Part shown: positions 29,123 through 37,729 of the stretch, one piece after another
How positions within the stretch are numbered: position 1 is the first letter of the stretch
Layout: every line of letters starts with the position of its first letter
Origin: Gemmatimonadales bacterium
GTDB taxonomy: Bacteria; Gemmatimonadota; Gemmatimonadetes; Gemmatimonadales; GWC2-71-9
Direction of reading: 5' to 3'
NCBI GenBank assembly: GCA_036265815.1
Contig: DATAOI010000005.1
Coordinates: 62,001-126,000 of the forward strand
Length of the DNA: 64,000 bases
Program-made: the position numbers and the translations under genes
Notes under the pieces: generated by a model
What the model was told of the DNA's origin: nothing
The model's database searches: none
The model's input: only the letters and a program-made list of their open reading frames with translations

Positions 29123-30486
29123 GCCCGACGACGCTGCACGAGCGGCTGGTCCGGAGCTCCCTCGCCGGACAGTATCAGGCCTTCCTCGGCCTGGGCGGCG
29201 GGTGCGCCATTCTGGGAGCGATCCTCTTCGGCGGCGCGCTGCTGGACGGCAACCGGGACCGCGCCTGGCAACTGTTCCACGTCAACTGGCTCTACTTCAC
29301 CGGGCTGTCCCTCGGGAGCGTCGCCTTCGTGGCGGTGCAGAAGGTCACCAACGCCAAGTGGTCCGGCATGGTGATCCGGTTCGCCGAGGCTGCCGCCGCG
29401 TTCCTGCCGATCTCGCTGCTGGGACTGGTGCTGATCTTCACGGCGGGATACCAGTCGATCTACGGCCCCATGAACGCCGCCCTCCCGGAGCTGCAGCACG
29501 CCAAGGCGGTCTGGCTCTCTCACGGGTTCATGTTCGCGCGGCTGGGCATCGGGCTCACCATCCTCGCGCTGGTGGGATGGCGTCTGATCCGGGCCGACCT
29601 GGTGCCCGACCTGCTGGCCAGTCGGGCCGGTGCGGCGCCCGGCCGGCGCGCGCTGTTCGACAGCTGGACCCGGGGCTACGACGGGGGCGACGCCGCGGCC
29701 CGCGCCCAGGAAGAGCACATCCATCGCCTGGCGCCGCTCTACGTCGTGCTGTACGCCGCGGTGGCTACGCTCATCGCGTTCGACGGCGTGATGGCGCTGC
29801 AGCCCCACTGGTTCTCCAACCTGCTGGGTGCGTTCTACTTCATGGGCTCCTTCCTGGGCGCCCACATGCTGCTCGCGCTCACCATGATGTACGGGGCTTC
29901 GCACCTCGGCGTTGCCGACCTGGTGTCACCCAAGCAGCGCCATGACCTGGGCAAGCTGTGCTTCGGCTTCACCGTGTTCTGGACCTACCTCATGTGGGCC
30001 CAGTTCCTGGTGATCTGGTACGGGAACCTGCCGGAGGAGACCGGCTTCGTCTTCTCCCGGTTGTGGGGTCACTGGCTGCCGATCGGGCGGGCGGTGTTGC
30101 TGGGGATGTTCGTGATTCCGTTCTTCGGTCTGCTGGGTGTGGCGCCCAAGAAGACCCGGGTCACGCTGGGCTTCTTCGCTGTGGTGAGTCTGGTCTCGCT
30201 CTGGTTGGAACGGTTCCTCCTCGTGATGCCGTCGGTGACGGCACTTCCTGGTCCGGTGTTCTACCTGCCGGAGCTGGGACCTACCCTGCTGTTTCTGGGA
30301 TTATTCCTGCTGTCCTACGCGGTGTTCGCGCGGACCTTCCCGATGATCTCGCCACGCCTGGCGGAGATCACTCTGGAGCGAGAGCGACATCATGCGGTGG
30401 TTGCGGCGGAGTACGACCACGAGGAGAGTCCCAAAGACTATGTGCCGTCCGAGCTGCTGGAGCGCCGCGGCAAGCCCAGAGCCTGA
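29119..30486 (+). CDS. actF: Alternative complex III subunit F, membrane protein
   Basis: 455 residues with about ten membrane helices; paralogous to the NrfD-like ActC and the second large membrane subunit. Overlaps actE by ATGA. It is the last gene of the cluster and converges on the anti-sigma factor gene 14 bp away. No terminal oxidase genes follow, so the oxidase partner must be encoded elsewhere. Confidence 0.92.
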   Translation: MSPTTLHERLVRSSLAGQYQAFLGLGGGCAILGAILFGGALLDGNRDRAWQLFHVNWLYFTGLSLGSVAFVAVQKVTNAKWSGMVIRFAEAAAAFLPISLLGLVLIFTAGYQSIYGPMNAALPELQHAKAVWLSHGFMFARLGIGLTILALVGWRLIRADLVPDLLASRAGAAPGRRALFDSWTRGYDGGDAAARAQEEHIHRLAPLYVVLYAAVATLIAFDGVMALQPHWFSNLLGAFYFMGSFLGAHMLLALTMMYGASHLGVADLVSPKQRHDLGKLCFGFTVFWTYLMWAQFLVIWYGNLPEETGFVFSRLWGHWLPIGRAVLLGMFVIPFFGLLGVAPKKTRVTLGFFAVVSLVSLWLERFLLVMPSVTALPGPVFYLPELGPTLLFLGLFLLSYAVFARTFPMISPRLAEITLERERHHAVVAAEYDHEESPKDYVPSELLERRGKPRA

Positions 30487-30499
30487 GCGGCCCCCGATC

Positions 30500-31513
30500 C
30501 TACTTGGTACGCATCTCCGCGTTCAGCCGGCGGATCATGGCGCGCAGGCTGTCGGGTGGAAGCGCGCCGGTGATCGCGAGCATCCGGTCGCCGACCTGCA
30601 TGGCCATGGCCTGGTCGGTGGGCCGCGCGCCATCGGGGTTGGAATCGCTGCGGACCGTGAGCGATTCGGGATCGCCGCCGGCGCGGACCGAGAGCAAGTG
30701 GGAGACGTCGGTGGCGGAGCCCTCGATCGTGCGAATGACCTGCCCCGACGCGAGCTGTTGCGCCACCACGGTCACCGGGCGAGTCCCCTGCTGGCCCGAC
30801 TGAATCTGCACCTGCACCACCGGTAGTCCCTCGATGCGGGGCAGGGGCTTCCCGGCCTCCGCCTGCGCCCCATCCCAGGACAGCGTCCGCCACATGCCGC
30901 CGAACTCCTCGCTCCCGGAGCGGGGCGGGTCCAGTCTGCTGAGCTCAGGAGCGGGTGCGAGATCGAGCACGGCCAGCGCGGCCGAGCGGTCCTGCGCGGC
31001 CGGGCGCTCCGGCGGGGTAGTGCGGGTGGCGACCTTGGTGACCGGCCTGGACGGCCGCACGGAATCGTGGACCATCCGCGCCGGGGCTGGGGTGACCGCC
31101 TGGATCGGCGGGCGAGACGCCGCGGAGGGGACCGCAGCCGTCGCGCGAGGGCGGCGGGTGTTGCCCTCCTGCAGGCGGGTCGAGCCAGGCCTGAGGAGTG
31201 CGCTGGCGCCCCAGCCCAAGCCGACCGCGGCCACCAGACTCGCGGCCCAGGCCGCTCGCTGCAGGCGACGGCGCCGCATGGACGCTTCCTCCGCTGCCCG
31301 CTTCCGCAGACTCTCGAACACCGGCATCGGCTTGCGGGGCGGTGCCAGCCGGGCCAGAAGCGCCGTGGTCCTGTCCCGGAGAGCGGCAATGCCATCCCGC
31401 TGGGCCCGACACGAGGCGCAGTCGGCGAGATGGCTTTCGATCTCGACGCACTGCGTCCGGCTCAGCCCCTGATCCAGATAGGCGTGCAGCTCTTCTTCAG
31501 GAATGTGACGCAT
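30500..31513 (-). CDS. Membrane anti-sigma factor, zinc-finger type
   Basis: 337 residues. The N-terminal cytoplasmic domain has the HxxxCxxC zinc-binding anti-sigma signature (ESHLADCASCRAQR, about 26-39), then one membrane helix (AAWAASLVAAVGLGWGASAL, about 87-106), a Pro/Arg/Thr-rich linker and a periplasmic beta-rich domain (about 210-320). Its start overlaps the end of the sigma-factor gene by 17 bp. Expected to hold the sigma factor at the membrane until a signal triggers proteolysis or a conformational change. Confidence 0.88.
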   Translation of the reverse strand: MRHIPEEELHAYLDQGLSRTQCVEIESHLADCASCRAQRDGIAALRDRTTALLARLAPPRKPMPVFESLRKRAAEEASMRRRRLQRAAWAASLVAAVGLGWGASALLRPGSTRLQEGNTRRPRATAAVPSAASRPPIQAVTPAPARMVHDSVRPSRPVTKVATRTTPPERPAAQDRSAALAVLDLAPAPELSRLDPPRSGSEEFGGMWRTLSWDGAQAEAGKPLPRIEGLPVVQVQIQSGQQGTRPVTVVAQQLASGQVIRTIEGSATDVSHLLSVRAGGDPESLTVRSDSNPDGARPTDQAMAMQVGDRMLAITGALPPDSLRAMIRRLNAEMRTK

Positions 31514-32015
31514 CGGTTCCTGTCCGCCGATGTTGCCGGTCGTGCGCGTCCACCAGACGCTTCCGGGCGCGGGCCAGCGTAGTGCCGACCGCTCCCACCG
31601 CTAACCCGGTCTGGGTGGCGATCTCCGGATAGCTCAGCCCCGCGTCCCACAGCAGGAGAATCTCCCGGTCGCGCGGCGTCAATGTGTTGAGCGCCTCCTG
31701 CACCGAGGCAATCTGCTCGTCGTGCTCGACGGTATCGTCTGGAGCGGGGGTCAGGGTGGGCTGGGCGATGGGATCGCCCTTCAGGAGGGTCAGATGGCGC
31801 CGGCGGCGGACCGCCGCTCTGGCTTCGTCGCGTGCCAGGTTGGCGGCGACCGCGAACACCCAGGCACGGGGCTTGTCCGGCCGGTGCGAGAGGGCCCGGA
31901 CGAAGACCTCCTGGGCCAGGTCCTCGGCCCGCTCCGCGTCCCAGACCTTCCGATACAGGAAGCGCACGACCGCCGTATAGGTGCTCAGGTAAAGCTGTTC
32001 AAGCTCGTCGGGCAC
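31497..32015 (-). CDS. ECF-family RNA polymerase sigma factor
   Basis: 172 residues. Region 2 (YLSTYTAVVRFLYRKVWDAE...DLAQEVFVRAL, about 9-45) and region 4 (LTPRDREILLLWDAGLSYPE...VGAVGTTLARARKRL, about 112-155) are both clear. It overlaps its anti-sigma factor. The regulon is unknown; the Cys-rich protein upstream is the only adjacent co-directional candidate. Confidence 0.92.
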   Translation of the reverse strand: MPDELEQLYLSTYTAVVRFLYRKVWDAERAEDLAQEVFVRALSHRPDKPRAWVFAVAANLARDEARAAVRRRRHLTLLKGDPIAQPTLTPAPDDTVEHDEQIASVQEALNTLTPRDREILLLWDAGLSYPEIATQTGLAVGAVGTTLARARKRLVDAHDRQHRRTGTDASHS

Positions 32016-32108
32016 CGGACCTCCCCTGTTGGCCGGCCCCTCGCTGGCAGGGAGTCCGGAACGCTGACAAGGACGGGCAAGCTCTCAAGGCTTGCACAGT
32101 TGCGCTCC

Positions 32109-32921
32109 TTAGCCGGTGCGGCCCCGGGCACGGCGTTTCGGAGCGAACACACAGCCGGGATGCAGCCCTTGATCCTTCGGTGGCCATTCGCTGCACAGGT
32201 CGGGCTTGGCCGGCCGGCCGTCGGAGCGGACCCGGCCGTGCAAGGTGCAGGCGATGCCATCGTCCGCCAAGTATCCGCAGGAGGAGATCATCTCCACGTC
32301 GATGGAGAAGTCACCGGCCCGGACCACCTTACAGAGATAGGGCGAGCGGCGCGCGCGCACCAGGGCCTCGAGGCGGCGCTGGGCGCGGGTGCACATGATC
32401 TCCACCTGGAGATCTCGGCAGCAGGCGGCCCCCCGGGTGTTGTCGGCGGTCCGGCAGGGCGCCCCGGCGCATGGGTTGTCGCCCATTGCGGACGGCCCCT
32501 CCAGCACCGGAAGCGACCGGCGGGGGAAGGGGAGGGTCCTCACCGTATTCTGTCGGTCTTCCACGATGACGAATCGGTCTCGACCGAGTCGGAGAGGCTG
32601 CTCCTCCTGGCGCGGACCCCTGGGGATCTGGCCGGTGAAGCCATGCGCGCGGCAGGTGGCGCGGCCCAGCTCCTGATGAAGGAAACGGCAGGGCACGTGG
32701 AGAATCGCTTCGGCGTAGAGGTCCCCGTCCCCCTCCCGGAGCTCCAGGAAGGTGATGCGCTGAGTGTGTCCCAGCAGCCAGGTGGCCTCGTGATCCAGCG
32801 AGGCGGTGCCTTCCTCCAGCGCGCCCACTCGAAGCGTCACGTGCAGTCCCTGGCAATGCGATCCCAGGCTTCGGCAGGGCGGCGCGGCAACGCCGGGCGC
32901 GATCGGCAGCGTCGATGTCAT
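32109..32921 (-). CDS. Cysteine-rich hypothetical protein
   Basis: 270 residues with about 14 Cys, many in pairs or spaced motifs (GAPC...GAACC, MCTRAQ, YLCKVV, SSCGYLADDGIACTLHG, LCSEWP, GCVF). The clustering in the C-terminal half suggests zinc or iron-sulfur binding, as in small DUF3109-like proteins, but I cannot assign a family. No signal peptide or membrane helix. It lies about 94 bp upstream of the ECF sigma gene on the same strand and may be co-transcribed. Divergent from the cupredoxin. Confidence 0.65.
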   Translation of the reverse strand: MTSTLPIAPGVAAPPCRSLGSHCQGLHVTLRVGALEEGTASLDHEATWLLGHTQRITFLELREGDGDLYAEAILHVPCRFLHQELGRATCRAHGFTGQIPRGPRQEEQPLRLGRDRFVIVEDRQNTVRTLPFPRRSLPVLEGPSAMGDNPCAGAPCRTADNTRGAACCRDLQVEIMCTRAQRRLEALVRARRSPYLCKVVRAGDFSIDVEMISSCGYLADDGIACTLHGRVRSDGRPAKPDLCSEWPPKDQGLHPGCVFAPKRRARGRTG

Positions 32922-32979
32922 TGTCCGATCCCAGCTATGTCACCCTTCCCTTTGAGGGCTTCCACGATATTATTGAGAT

Positions 32980-32999
32980 CTTGTGAAAGGGTTCACAAG
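32980..32999. promoter_or_regulatory. CRP/FNR-like operator upstream of the cupredoxin
   Basis: CTTGTGAAAGGGTTCACAAG is a perfect inverted repeat with 8-bp arms and a 4-bp centre; it contains TGTGA-N6-TCACA, the CRP-family consensus. It lies 38 bp before the cupredoxin ATG in the divergent region with the Cys-rich gene. The core matches the repeat before actA. Confidence 0.6.
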
Positions 33000-33036
33000 G
33001 TGCGTGTTTTTCCTGTCATTCGGAGGCAAAGCAGCG

Positions 33037-33516
33037 ATGCGAGCGACATCCTTCGTGGCTGGGCTAGCCGTCATTGTGGCGGCCTGCGGCGGCGAGAAGA
33101 AGGCTCCAGATCAGGCGACAACCACCAGCACCACCACGCCCGAGCAGCAGCAGGCTCCCGCTGCCGCTCCCGCCGCCACCGGGGCGACGCATGACGTGAC
33201 CATGGAGCTCCAGGGCTCCACCTACAAGTTCGATCCGGCGCAGCTCACCATCAAGAGCGGCGACGTCGTGCAGTTCCACAACAAGAGTGGTGGTCCCCAC
33301 AACGTCTCGTTCTGGGGCGACAGCATCCCCAAGGGCGCCGAGGACAAGCTGAAGGCCGGCATGCCCGATCAGATGGGCCCGCTGCAGGGCCCGCTGCTCG
33401 CCGAGCAGGATGCGGTCTACAAGGTCAGCTTCGCCGGCGCGCCGGCGGGGGAGTACAAGTTCTACTGCCTGCCTCACCTCGCGCTGGGTATGCACGGCAA
33501 GATTACTGTGCAGTAA
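33037..33516 (+). CDS. Plastocyanin-like blue copper lipoprotein
   Basis: 159 residues from the ATG at 33037, which has a strong GGAGG site. Lipoprotein signal ending VIVAAC, then a Thr/Gln/Pro/Ala linker, then a cupredoxin domain. Type-1 copper ligands are visible: His in GGPHNVSFW, then Cys, His and Met in FYCLPHLALGMHG. It should shuttle single electrons at the outside of the membrane and is a natural candidate carrier for the alternative complex III encoded 3 kb upstream. A CRP-like operator precedes it. Confidence 0.9.
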   Translation: MRATSFVAGLAVIVAACGGEKKAPDQATTTSTTTPEQQQAPAAAPAATGATHDVTMELQGSTYKFDPAQLTIKSGDVVQFHNKSGGPHNVSFWGDSIPKGAEDKLKAGMPDQMGPLQGPLLAEQDAVYKVSFAGAPAGEYKFYCLPHLALGMHGKITVQ

Positions 33517-34435
33517 CCGCCTGCGGCGCCACCAGGGGCGACCCCGTGGGCTTCCAGCTCACGGGGTCGCTTGCTTTCCGGGTGGCCCAGGCCACGACGA
33601 GCCCTACCAGCAGCCCGGCAATCGCATCCACCCCATAGTGCATCTGGCAGTAGACGACCCCGACCGTCAGCAGCGCGGTCGGCATCAGGAGCAGCAGACC
33701 GAGCCTGGTGGAATGGCGCTTGGCGGCGAGGGCCGCGGCCACGGTGGCGGCCACGTGAGAGCTGGGGAACGCGGCACCGTACGAGCTTCCCGTTGCCAGC
33801 GTCTGGTACACCAGGCGGGCGGGAAAATTGTCGGTGAACCACGCGGCCGGTGGGGGGAAGACGTAGTACGGTCCGGCCACCGGAAAGAAGATGAAGATCA
33901 GATAGCAGGTCACGAAGGTGGCGATCACCGCAAGCACGAACTGGCGTACCGCACGCAGGTCGCCGCGACAGACGAAGTAGAGCGCGGGGAGCGTGACCAC
34001 GAGGTAATAAGAGAAGTAGGCGCCGTGCAGCACGGTCGACCAGAACCGGCTGGGTACCGCCTGCCACCATTCGCGGCTCACTTGAGCGCCGAACAGCGCG
34101 AGCTCCCAGCGCTGCACGGTGGCGTCATGGACCGTCGCGCCCAGACCGTTCAGCACGTCGAGCTCGCCGTACAGCCCGACCAGCAGCAGCAACGGATAGA
34201 TCTCCCGCAGGGTCTGGCCCAGACGGCCCGGCTGAGGCCGGGTGATCAACGCGAGCAGCACGAGAAAGAGCGCGTGCGCGCCGAGGAGCCACCAGCACTC
34301 CGGCTGGCTGGGGGCCCGGCGCAGCGCCACGACCGAGACGATGCCGAGGTAGCCCAACAATAGAAGGTCTACCGGCTGAAGCGTCCCGCGCCGGGCGGGC
34401 TCCGCGGCGATCGGCGCGCTGACGGCTAAAGCCAT
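33503..34435 (-). CDS. Aur1/PAP2-type membrane transferase (candidate sphingolipid headgroup enzyme)
   Basis: 310 residues from the ATG at 34435, overlapping the reductase gene by 3 bp. Eight or so hydrophobic helices. It carries the Aur1-like set rather than a plain PAP2 set: HDATVQRWELALFG, then GAAFPSSHVAATV and YCQMHYGVDAIAG, with both catalytic His. This family includes inositol-phosphorylceramide synthases, which move a phospho-headgroup from a glycerophospholipid to ceramide. As the last gene of a spt-acyltransferase-reductase operon, a ceramide headgroup transfer is the natural reading; a lipid phosphatase remains possible. Confidence 0.75.
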   Translation of the reverse strand: MALAVSAPIAAEPARRGTLQPVDLLLLGYLGIVSVVALRRAPSQPECWWLLGAHALFLVLLALITRPQPGRLGQTLREIYPLLLLVGLYGELDVLNGLGATVHDATVQRWELALFGAQVSREWWQAVPSRFWSTVLHGAYFSYYLVVTLPALYFVCRGDLRAVRQFVLAVIATFVTCYLIFIFFPVAGPYYVFPPPAAWFTDNFPARLVYQTLATGSSYGAAFPSSHVAATVAAALAAKRHSTRLGLLLLMPTALLTVGVVYCQMHYGVDAIAGLLVGLVVAWATRKASDPVSWKPTGSPLVAPQAVTAQ

Positions 34436-35394
34436 CCCGCGCTCCGATACCAGCGATAGGTCTCGGCGAGTCCGGTGCGGAGGTCCCGCGCGGCGCGCCA
34501 GCCGGTGTCTCCCGTAAGCTGGGCAGGGCTGGCGGCCCATGCCGACTGGAAAAACTCGTTGGCCTTGTCGGTGGTGAGGATCGTCGTCTGACCGGTCAGA
34601 CGGGCCGCGGTCTCCGTGATGCCCAGCAGGACACGGCCAACGGACGGAGGGATGCGGAGGAGGGCCACCGAGCTACCCATGACCGCTGCCACCGTTCGCA
34701 CGAAGCTGGCACTGGTGAACACTTCGGGGTGGCAGGCGTGATAGCTGCGCCCCGCGGTCTCGGCACAGCGCGCGACGGCCAGCAGCGCGTCGGCCAGGTC
34801 GGCACCGTGGACGGCACTGAGCTCCTGGTTGCCGTCACCGAACACCGGCGCGATTCGCAGCCGGGCGAGGCGGAACACCTTGTAGACCTCGGTGTCACGC
34901 GGACCGTAGACCATCGGCGGCCGAACGATGGTCCAGGGGAGCGAGCTGGCGGTGACCACACCCTCCGCCGCCAACTTGCTCCGGCCGTAGGCGGTGACCG
35001 GTCTTGGCGGCTCGTTGCCCCGGTGCGGTTGTCCCCTGGCGGACGGCCCCACCGCCGCCATCGACGAGACCAGCACGAAGCGCGGCCGGCCGGCGCGCTC
35101 CGCGGCGGCCACCAGGTTGGCGGTGCCGTCGCGGTTGGCGGCGAGAAAGTCGGCTTCATTCCTCGCGGCAACCACTCCGGCCACATGGTAGATCACGTCC
35201 TGTCCCTCGACGGCGCGGGTCAGGGCCGCGGCGTCATGCAGATCGCCAGGCACGACCCGCACTCCGAGTGGCGCAAGCAGCTTCGCCTTCCGGGCGGATC
35301 GGGCCAGCGCGGTGACCTCGTCGCCCTGGCGGCGAAGCGCCTCGGTCACATGACTGCCGACAAAGCCGGTGGCGCCGGTCACCAGCGCCCTCAT
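34426..35394 (-). CDS. NAD(P)-dependent epimerase/reductase, candidate ceramide reductase
   Basis: 322 residues; extended short-chain dehydrogenase. Rossmann motif GATGFVGSH at the start; YGRSKLAAE (YxxxK) gives the catalytic Tyr and Lys, with SSMAAVGP upstream supplying the Ser. Its ATG overlaps the stop of the acyltransferase gene (ATGA). In bacteria such as Caulobacter the keto group of the SPT product is reduced by an enzyme of this superfamily (CerR), and the operon context supports that role. Sterol or sugar-nucleotide oxidoreductases are alternatives by family alone. Confidence 0.75.
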   Translation of the reverse strand: MRALVTGATGFVGSHVTEALRRQGDEVTALARSARKAKLLAPLGVRVVPGDLHDAAALTRAVEGQDVIYHVAGVVAARNEADFLAANRDGTANLVAAAERAGRPRFVLVSSMAAVGPSARGQPHRGNEPPRPVTAYGRSKLAAEGVVTASSLPWTIVRPPMVYGPRDTEVYKVFRLARLRIAPVFGDGNQELSAVHGADLADALLAVARCAETAGRSYHACHPEVFTSASFVRTVAAVMGSSVALLRIPPSVGRVLLGITETAARLTGQTTILTTDKANEFFQSAWAASPAQLTGDTGWRAARDLRTGLAETYRWYRSAGWL

Positions 35395-36527
35395 ATCGGC
35401 CGGTCGTACAGTCGGTAGGTCTTGTAGACCCGAAAGGTCATCTTCTCGAGACCCGCGTTCATCGCCGGGTTGTCCTCCAGGATCCATCCGGCCTCGCCCC
35501 AGGTGATGCCCCGCGCTCCACACTGGGTCCAGATCCAGTGGTAGAGCATGGCGTCAACCCCTTTGCCCTGGTACTGGGGATCGATGCCGAGCAGCAGGAT
35601 GCGGGCGCGGCGGATCTTGCCGGTCTTGAGGCTCCAGAGCAGACGAGGAAGCACCGGCAGCAGCCGGCCCGAGCGGTTCTTCTGGAACACGACGTTGAGA
35701 TCCGGCAGCACGATCCCGAAGCCGATGACCTTTCCATCTTTCTCAGCGAACGGCACGATCTCCGGAATGACCACCGGCTTGAACTGCTCCGCCAGGTGGT
35801 CGATCTCGTGCTCGGTGAGCGGCACGAATCCCCAGTTCTTCTCCCAGGCGGCGTTGTACAGCTCCTTGATCCGCTCGACGTCCTGTTTGAACGCCTTCAT
35901 GTTGAGCGGCCGGAGCGTGATGCCCTGGCGCTGCCGAATCAGCTCGGTGCCCCGGGCCAGGCGCTCGGGCACCGGGATATAGTGATCCTCGCTGCCGCCC
36001 TGATACACCAGCAGGTCCTTGGCCTTGCGGAACCCGGCCCGCTCGATCAGCTGGACATAGTACCGGGGGTTGTGCGGCATCATGAGAGTGGGCGGAGTCT
36101 CGAACCCATCCACCAGCACGCCGCACTCGTCATTGACCGAGAACGAGGCGGGGCCGCGCATGACGTCGTGACCCTTCACCCGGCACCACTCCGCCGCCGT
36201 GCTGAAGAGGACGTCGGCGACGGCCTGGTCGTCGACGCACTCGAAGAAGCCGAAGAAGCCGACCCGGTCCCCGTGGGTGTCGTTATGGAGCCGGTTGCTG
36301 ATCGCCGCGATGCGGCCGACTACCTCCGTCGCCCGCTCCACCAGGAAGTACTCGGCCTCGGCGTGCTCGAAGAAGGGGTTCTTGCTTCGATCGAGGAGCG
36401 AGGCCACGTCTCGACGCAACGGCGGGACCCAGAGAGGGTCCCGCGCGTGCAGCCGATAGGGCAGGTCGATGAAGCGCTTGAGGTCTCGTCGGTCCCGCGC
36501 CGCGCGTACGCGCAGGGCTGCGGTCAA
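35391..36527 (-). CDS. GNAT-fold acyltransferase, candidate bacterial ceramide synthase
   Basis: 378 residues from a TTG that overlaps the serine palmitoyltransferase stop; the same frame is open far upstream but that part is antisense-like shadow over spt. Two GNAT-like halves: RFIDLPYRLHARDPLWVPPL...HAEAEYFLVE and the C-terminal LLGIDPQYQGKGVDAMLY acetyl-CoA-type loop. Proteins of this shape are widespread as N-acetyltransferases; the characterised bacterial ceramide synthase is of this superfamily. Position between spt and a reductase makes N-acylation of the sphingoid base likely. This is inference from context, not from a diagnostic motif. Confidence 0.72.
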   Translation of the reverse strand: MTAALRVRAARDRRDLKRFIDLPYRLHARDPLWVPPLRRDVASLLDRSKNPFFEHAEAEYFLVERATEVVGRIAAISNRLHNDTHGDRVGFFGFFECVDDQAVADVLFSTAAEWCRVKGHDVMRGPASFSVNDECGVLVDGFETPPTLMMPHNPRYYVQLIERAGFRKAKDLLVYQGGSEDHYIPVPERLARGTELIRQRQGITLRPLNMKAFKQDVERIKELYNAAWEKNWGFVPLTEHEIDHLAEQFKPVVIPEIVPFAEKDGKVIGFGIVLPDLNVVFQKNRSGRLLPVLPRLLWSLKTGKIRRARILLLGIDPQYQGKGVDAMLYHWIWTQCGARGITWGEAGWILEDNPAMNAGLEKMTFRVYKTYRLYDRPI

Positions 36528-37729
36528 ATGACCCCCAGGTCGCGGCCGATGCGATGGAACTGCTCGAGCGCGAAGTCGATCTGCTCGAACGTGTGGGTCG
36601 CCATCAGGCTGGTGCGGAGCCGGCACTGAGAGGCCGGGACGGCGGGTGGCGCTACCGGGTTGGTGAACACCCCGGCGTCGAACAGTCGCCGCCACATGAG
36701 GAAGGTCTTCTCCAGCGGGCCGATGAGCACGGGCACGATGGGGGTCTCGGTGGGACCGATCTCGAAGCCCAGACCGCGGAAGCCCTGGTGCAGCCGCCGG
36801 GTGTTGGCCCAGAGACGCTCCCGACGCTCGGGCTCGTCCTGCAGCACCTGCAGGGCCGCCAGCACGCCGGCCGTGTTGGCCGGGGGGAGCGAGGCGGTGA
36901 AGATGAGCGGGCGGCTGTGGTGCTTGAGGTAATGCACCACGCTGTCGGAGGCCGCCACGAAGCCGCCGATCGAGGCCAGCGACTTGGAGAAGGTGCCGGC
37001 GATGATGTCCACCTCGTCGGTCATGCCGAAGTGCGCCGCGGTGCCCTCTCCGTTGGGCCCCAGCACTCCGAGTGCGTGCGCGTCGTCCAGGGCCAGCGCG
37101 GCTCCGTACTTCCGGGCCACCCGGACCAGGCCGGGCACGTCGGCGATGTTGCCTTCCATGGAGTAGACGCCGTCCACCACGATCATCGATCCCCGACCGT
37201 TGGCGTTCCGCTCCAGCCGCCGCTCGAGATTGGCCAGGTCCCCATGGTTGAAGCGCTCGGTCTCCCCATAGGAGAGCTTGGCGCCGTCGACGATGGAGGC
37301 GTGATCCAGCTTGTCGAGATAGACGACCTCGCCACGGCCCACCAGCCCGGAGATGAGTCCCAGGTTGGCCGAGTACCCGGTGGAGAAGACCAGGCAGGCT
37401 TCCTTGCCGAGGAAGTCGGCCAGGGCGCCCTCCAGCTGTTCGTGCAGGTCGAGGGTGCCGTTGAGGAAGCGGCTGCCGGTACAGCCGGAGCCATAGCGGC
37501 TGAGCGCGCGCGAGGCGGCCTCGAGGACCTTGGGGTGGTGGGTCAAGCCGAGGTAGTTGTTCGACCCCAGCATGATGCGCCTCTGCCCATCGATGACGAC
37601 CACGGTGTCTTCCGACTCCGAGATCGGATTGAAGTACGGATAGAGGCCGACCGCCTTCAGCTCTCGCGCTTTGGTGAACTGCCGGCACTTCTCGAAGAGC
37701 GCAACCTGTTGAAGCTCTTGTGTGTCCAC
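36524..37729 (-). CDS. spt: Serine palmitoyltransferase (alpha-oxoamine synthase family)
   Basis: 401 residues from a GTG with a GAGG site. PLP enzyme: AGTFSKSLASIGGF holds the PLP Lys, DDAHALGVLGPNG the PLP Asp/His, and GSNNYLGLTHHP, GSGCTGSRFLNGT and STGYSANLG the cofactor pocket. The N-terminal LYPYFNPI segment is typical of bacterial serine palmitoyltransferases rather than BioF, HemA or Kbl. It condenses serine with an acyl-CoA or acyl-ACP. First gene of a four-gene coupled operon; an inverted repeat GTGGGA-N4-TCCCAC (37752-37767) lies in its leader. A glycine C-acetyltransferase role is less likely given the neighbours. Confidence 0.85.
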   Translation of the reverse strand: MDTQELQQVALFEKCRQFTKARELKAVGLYPYFNPISESEDTVVVIDGQRRIMLGSNNYLGLTHHPKVLEAASRALSRYGSGCTGSRFLNGTLDLHEQLEGALADFLGKEACLVFSTGYSANLGLISGLVGRGEVVYLDKLDHASIVDGAKLSYGETERFNHGDLANLERRLERNANGRGSMIVVDGVYSMEGNIADVPGLVRVARKYGAALALDDAHALGVLGPNGEGTAAHFGMTDEVDIIAGTFSKSLASIGGFVAASDSVVHYLKHHSRPLIFTASLPPANTAGVLAALQVLQDEPERRERLWANTRRLHQGFRGLGFEIGPTETPIVPVLIGPLEKTFLMWRRLFDAGVFTNPVAPPAVPASQCRLRTSLMATHTFEQIDFALEQFHRIGRDLGVI

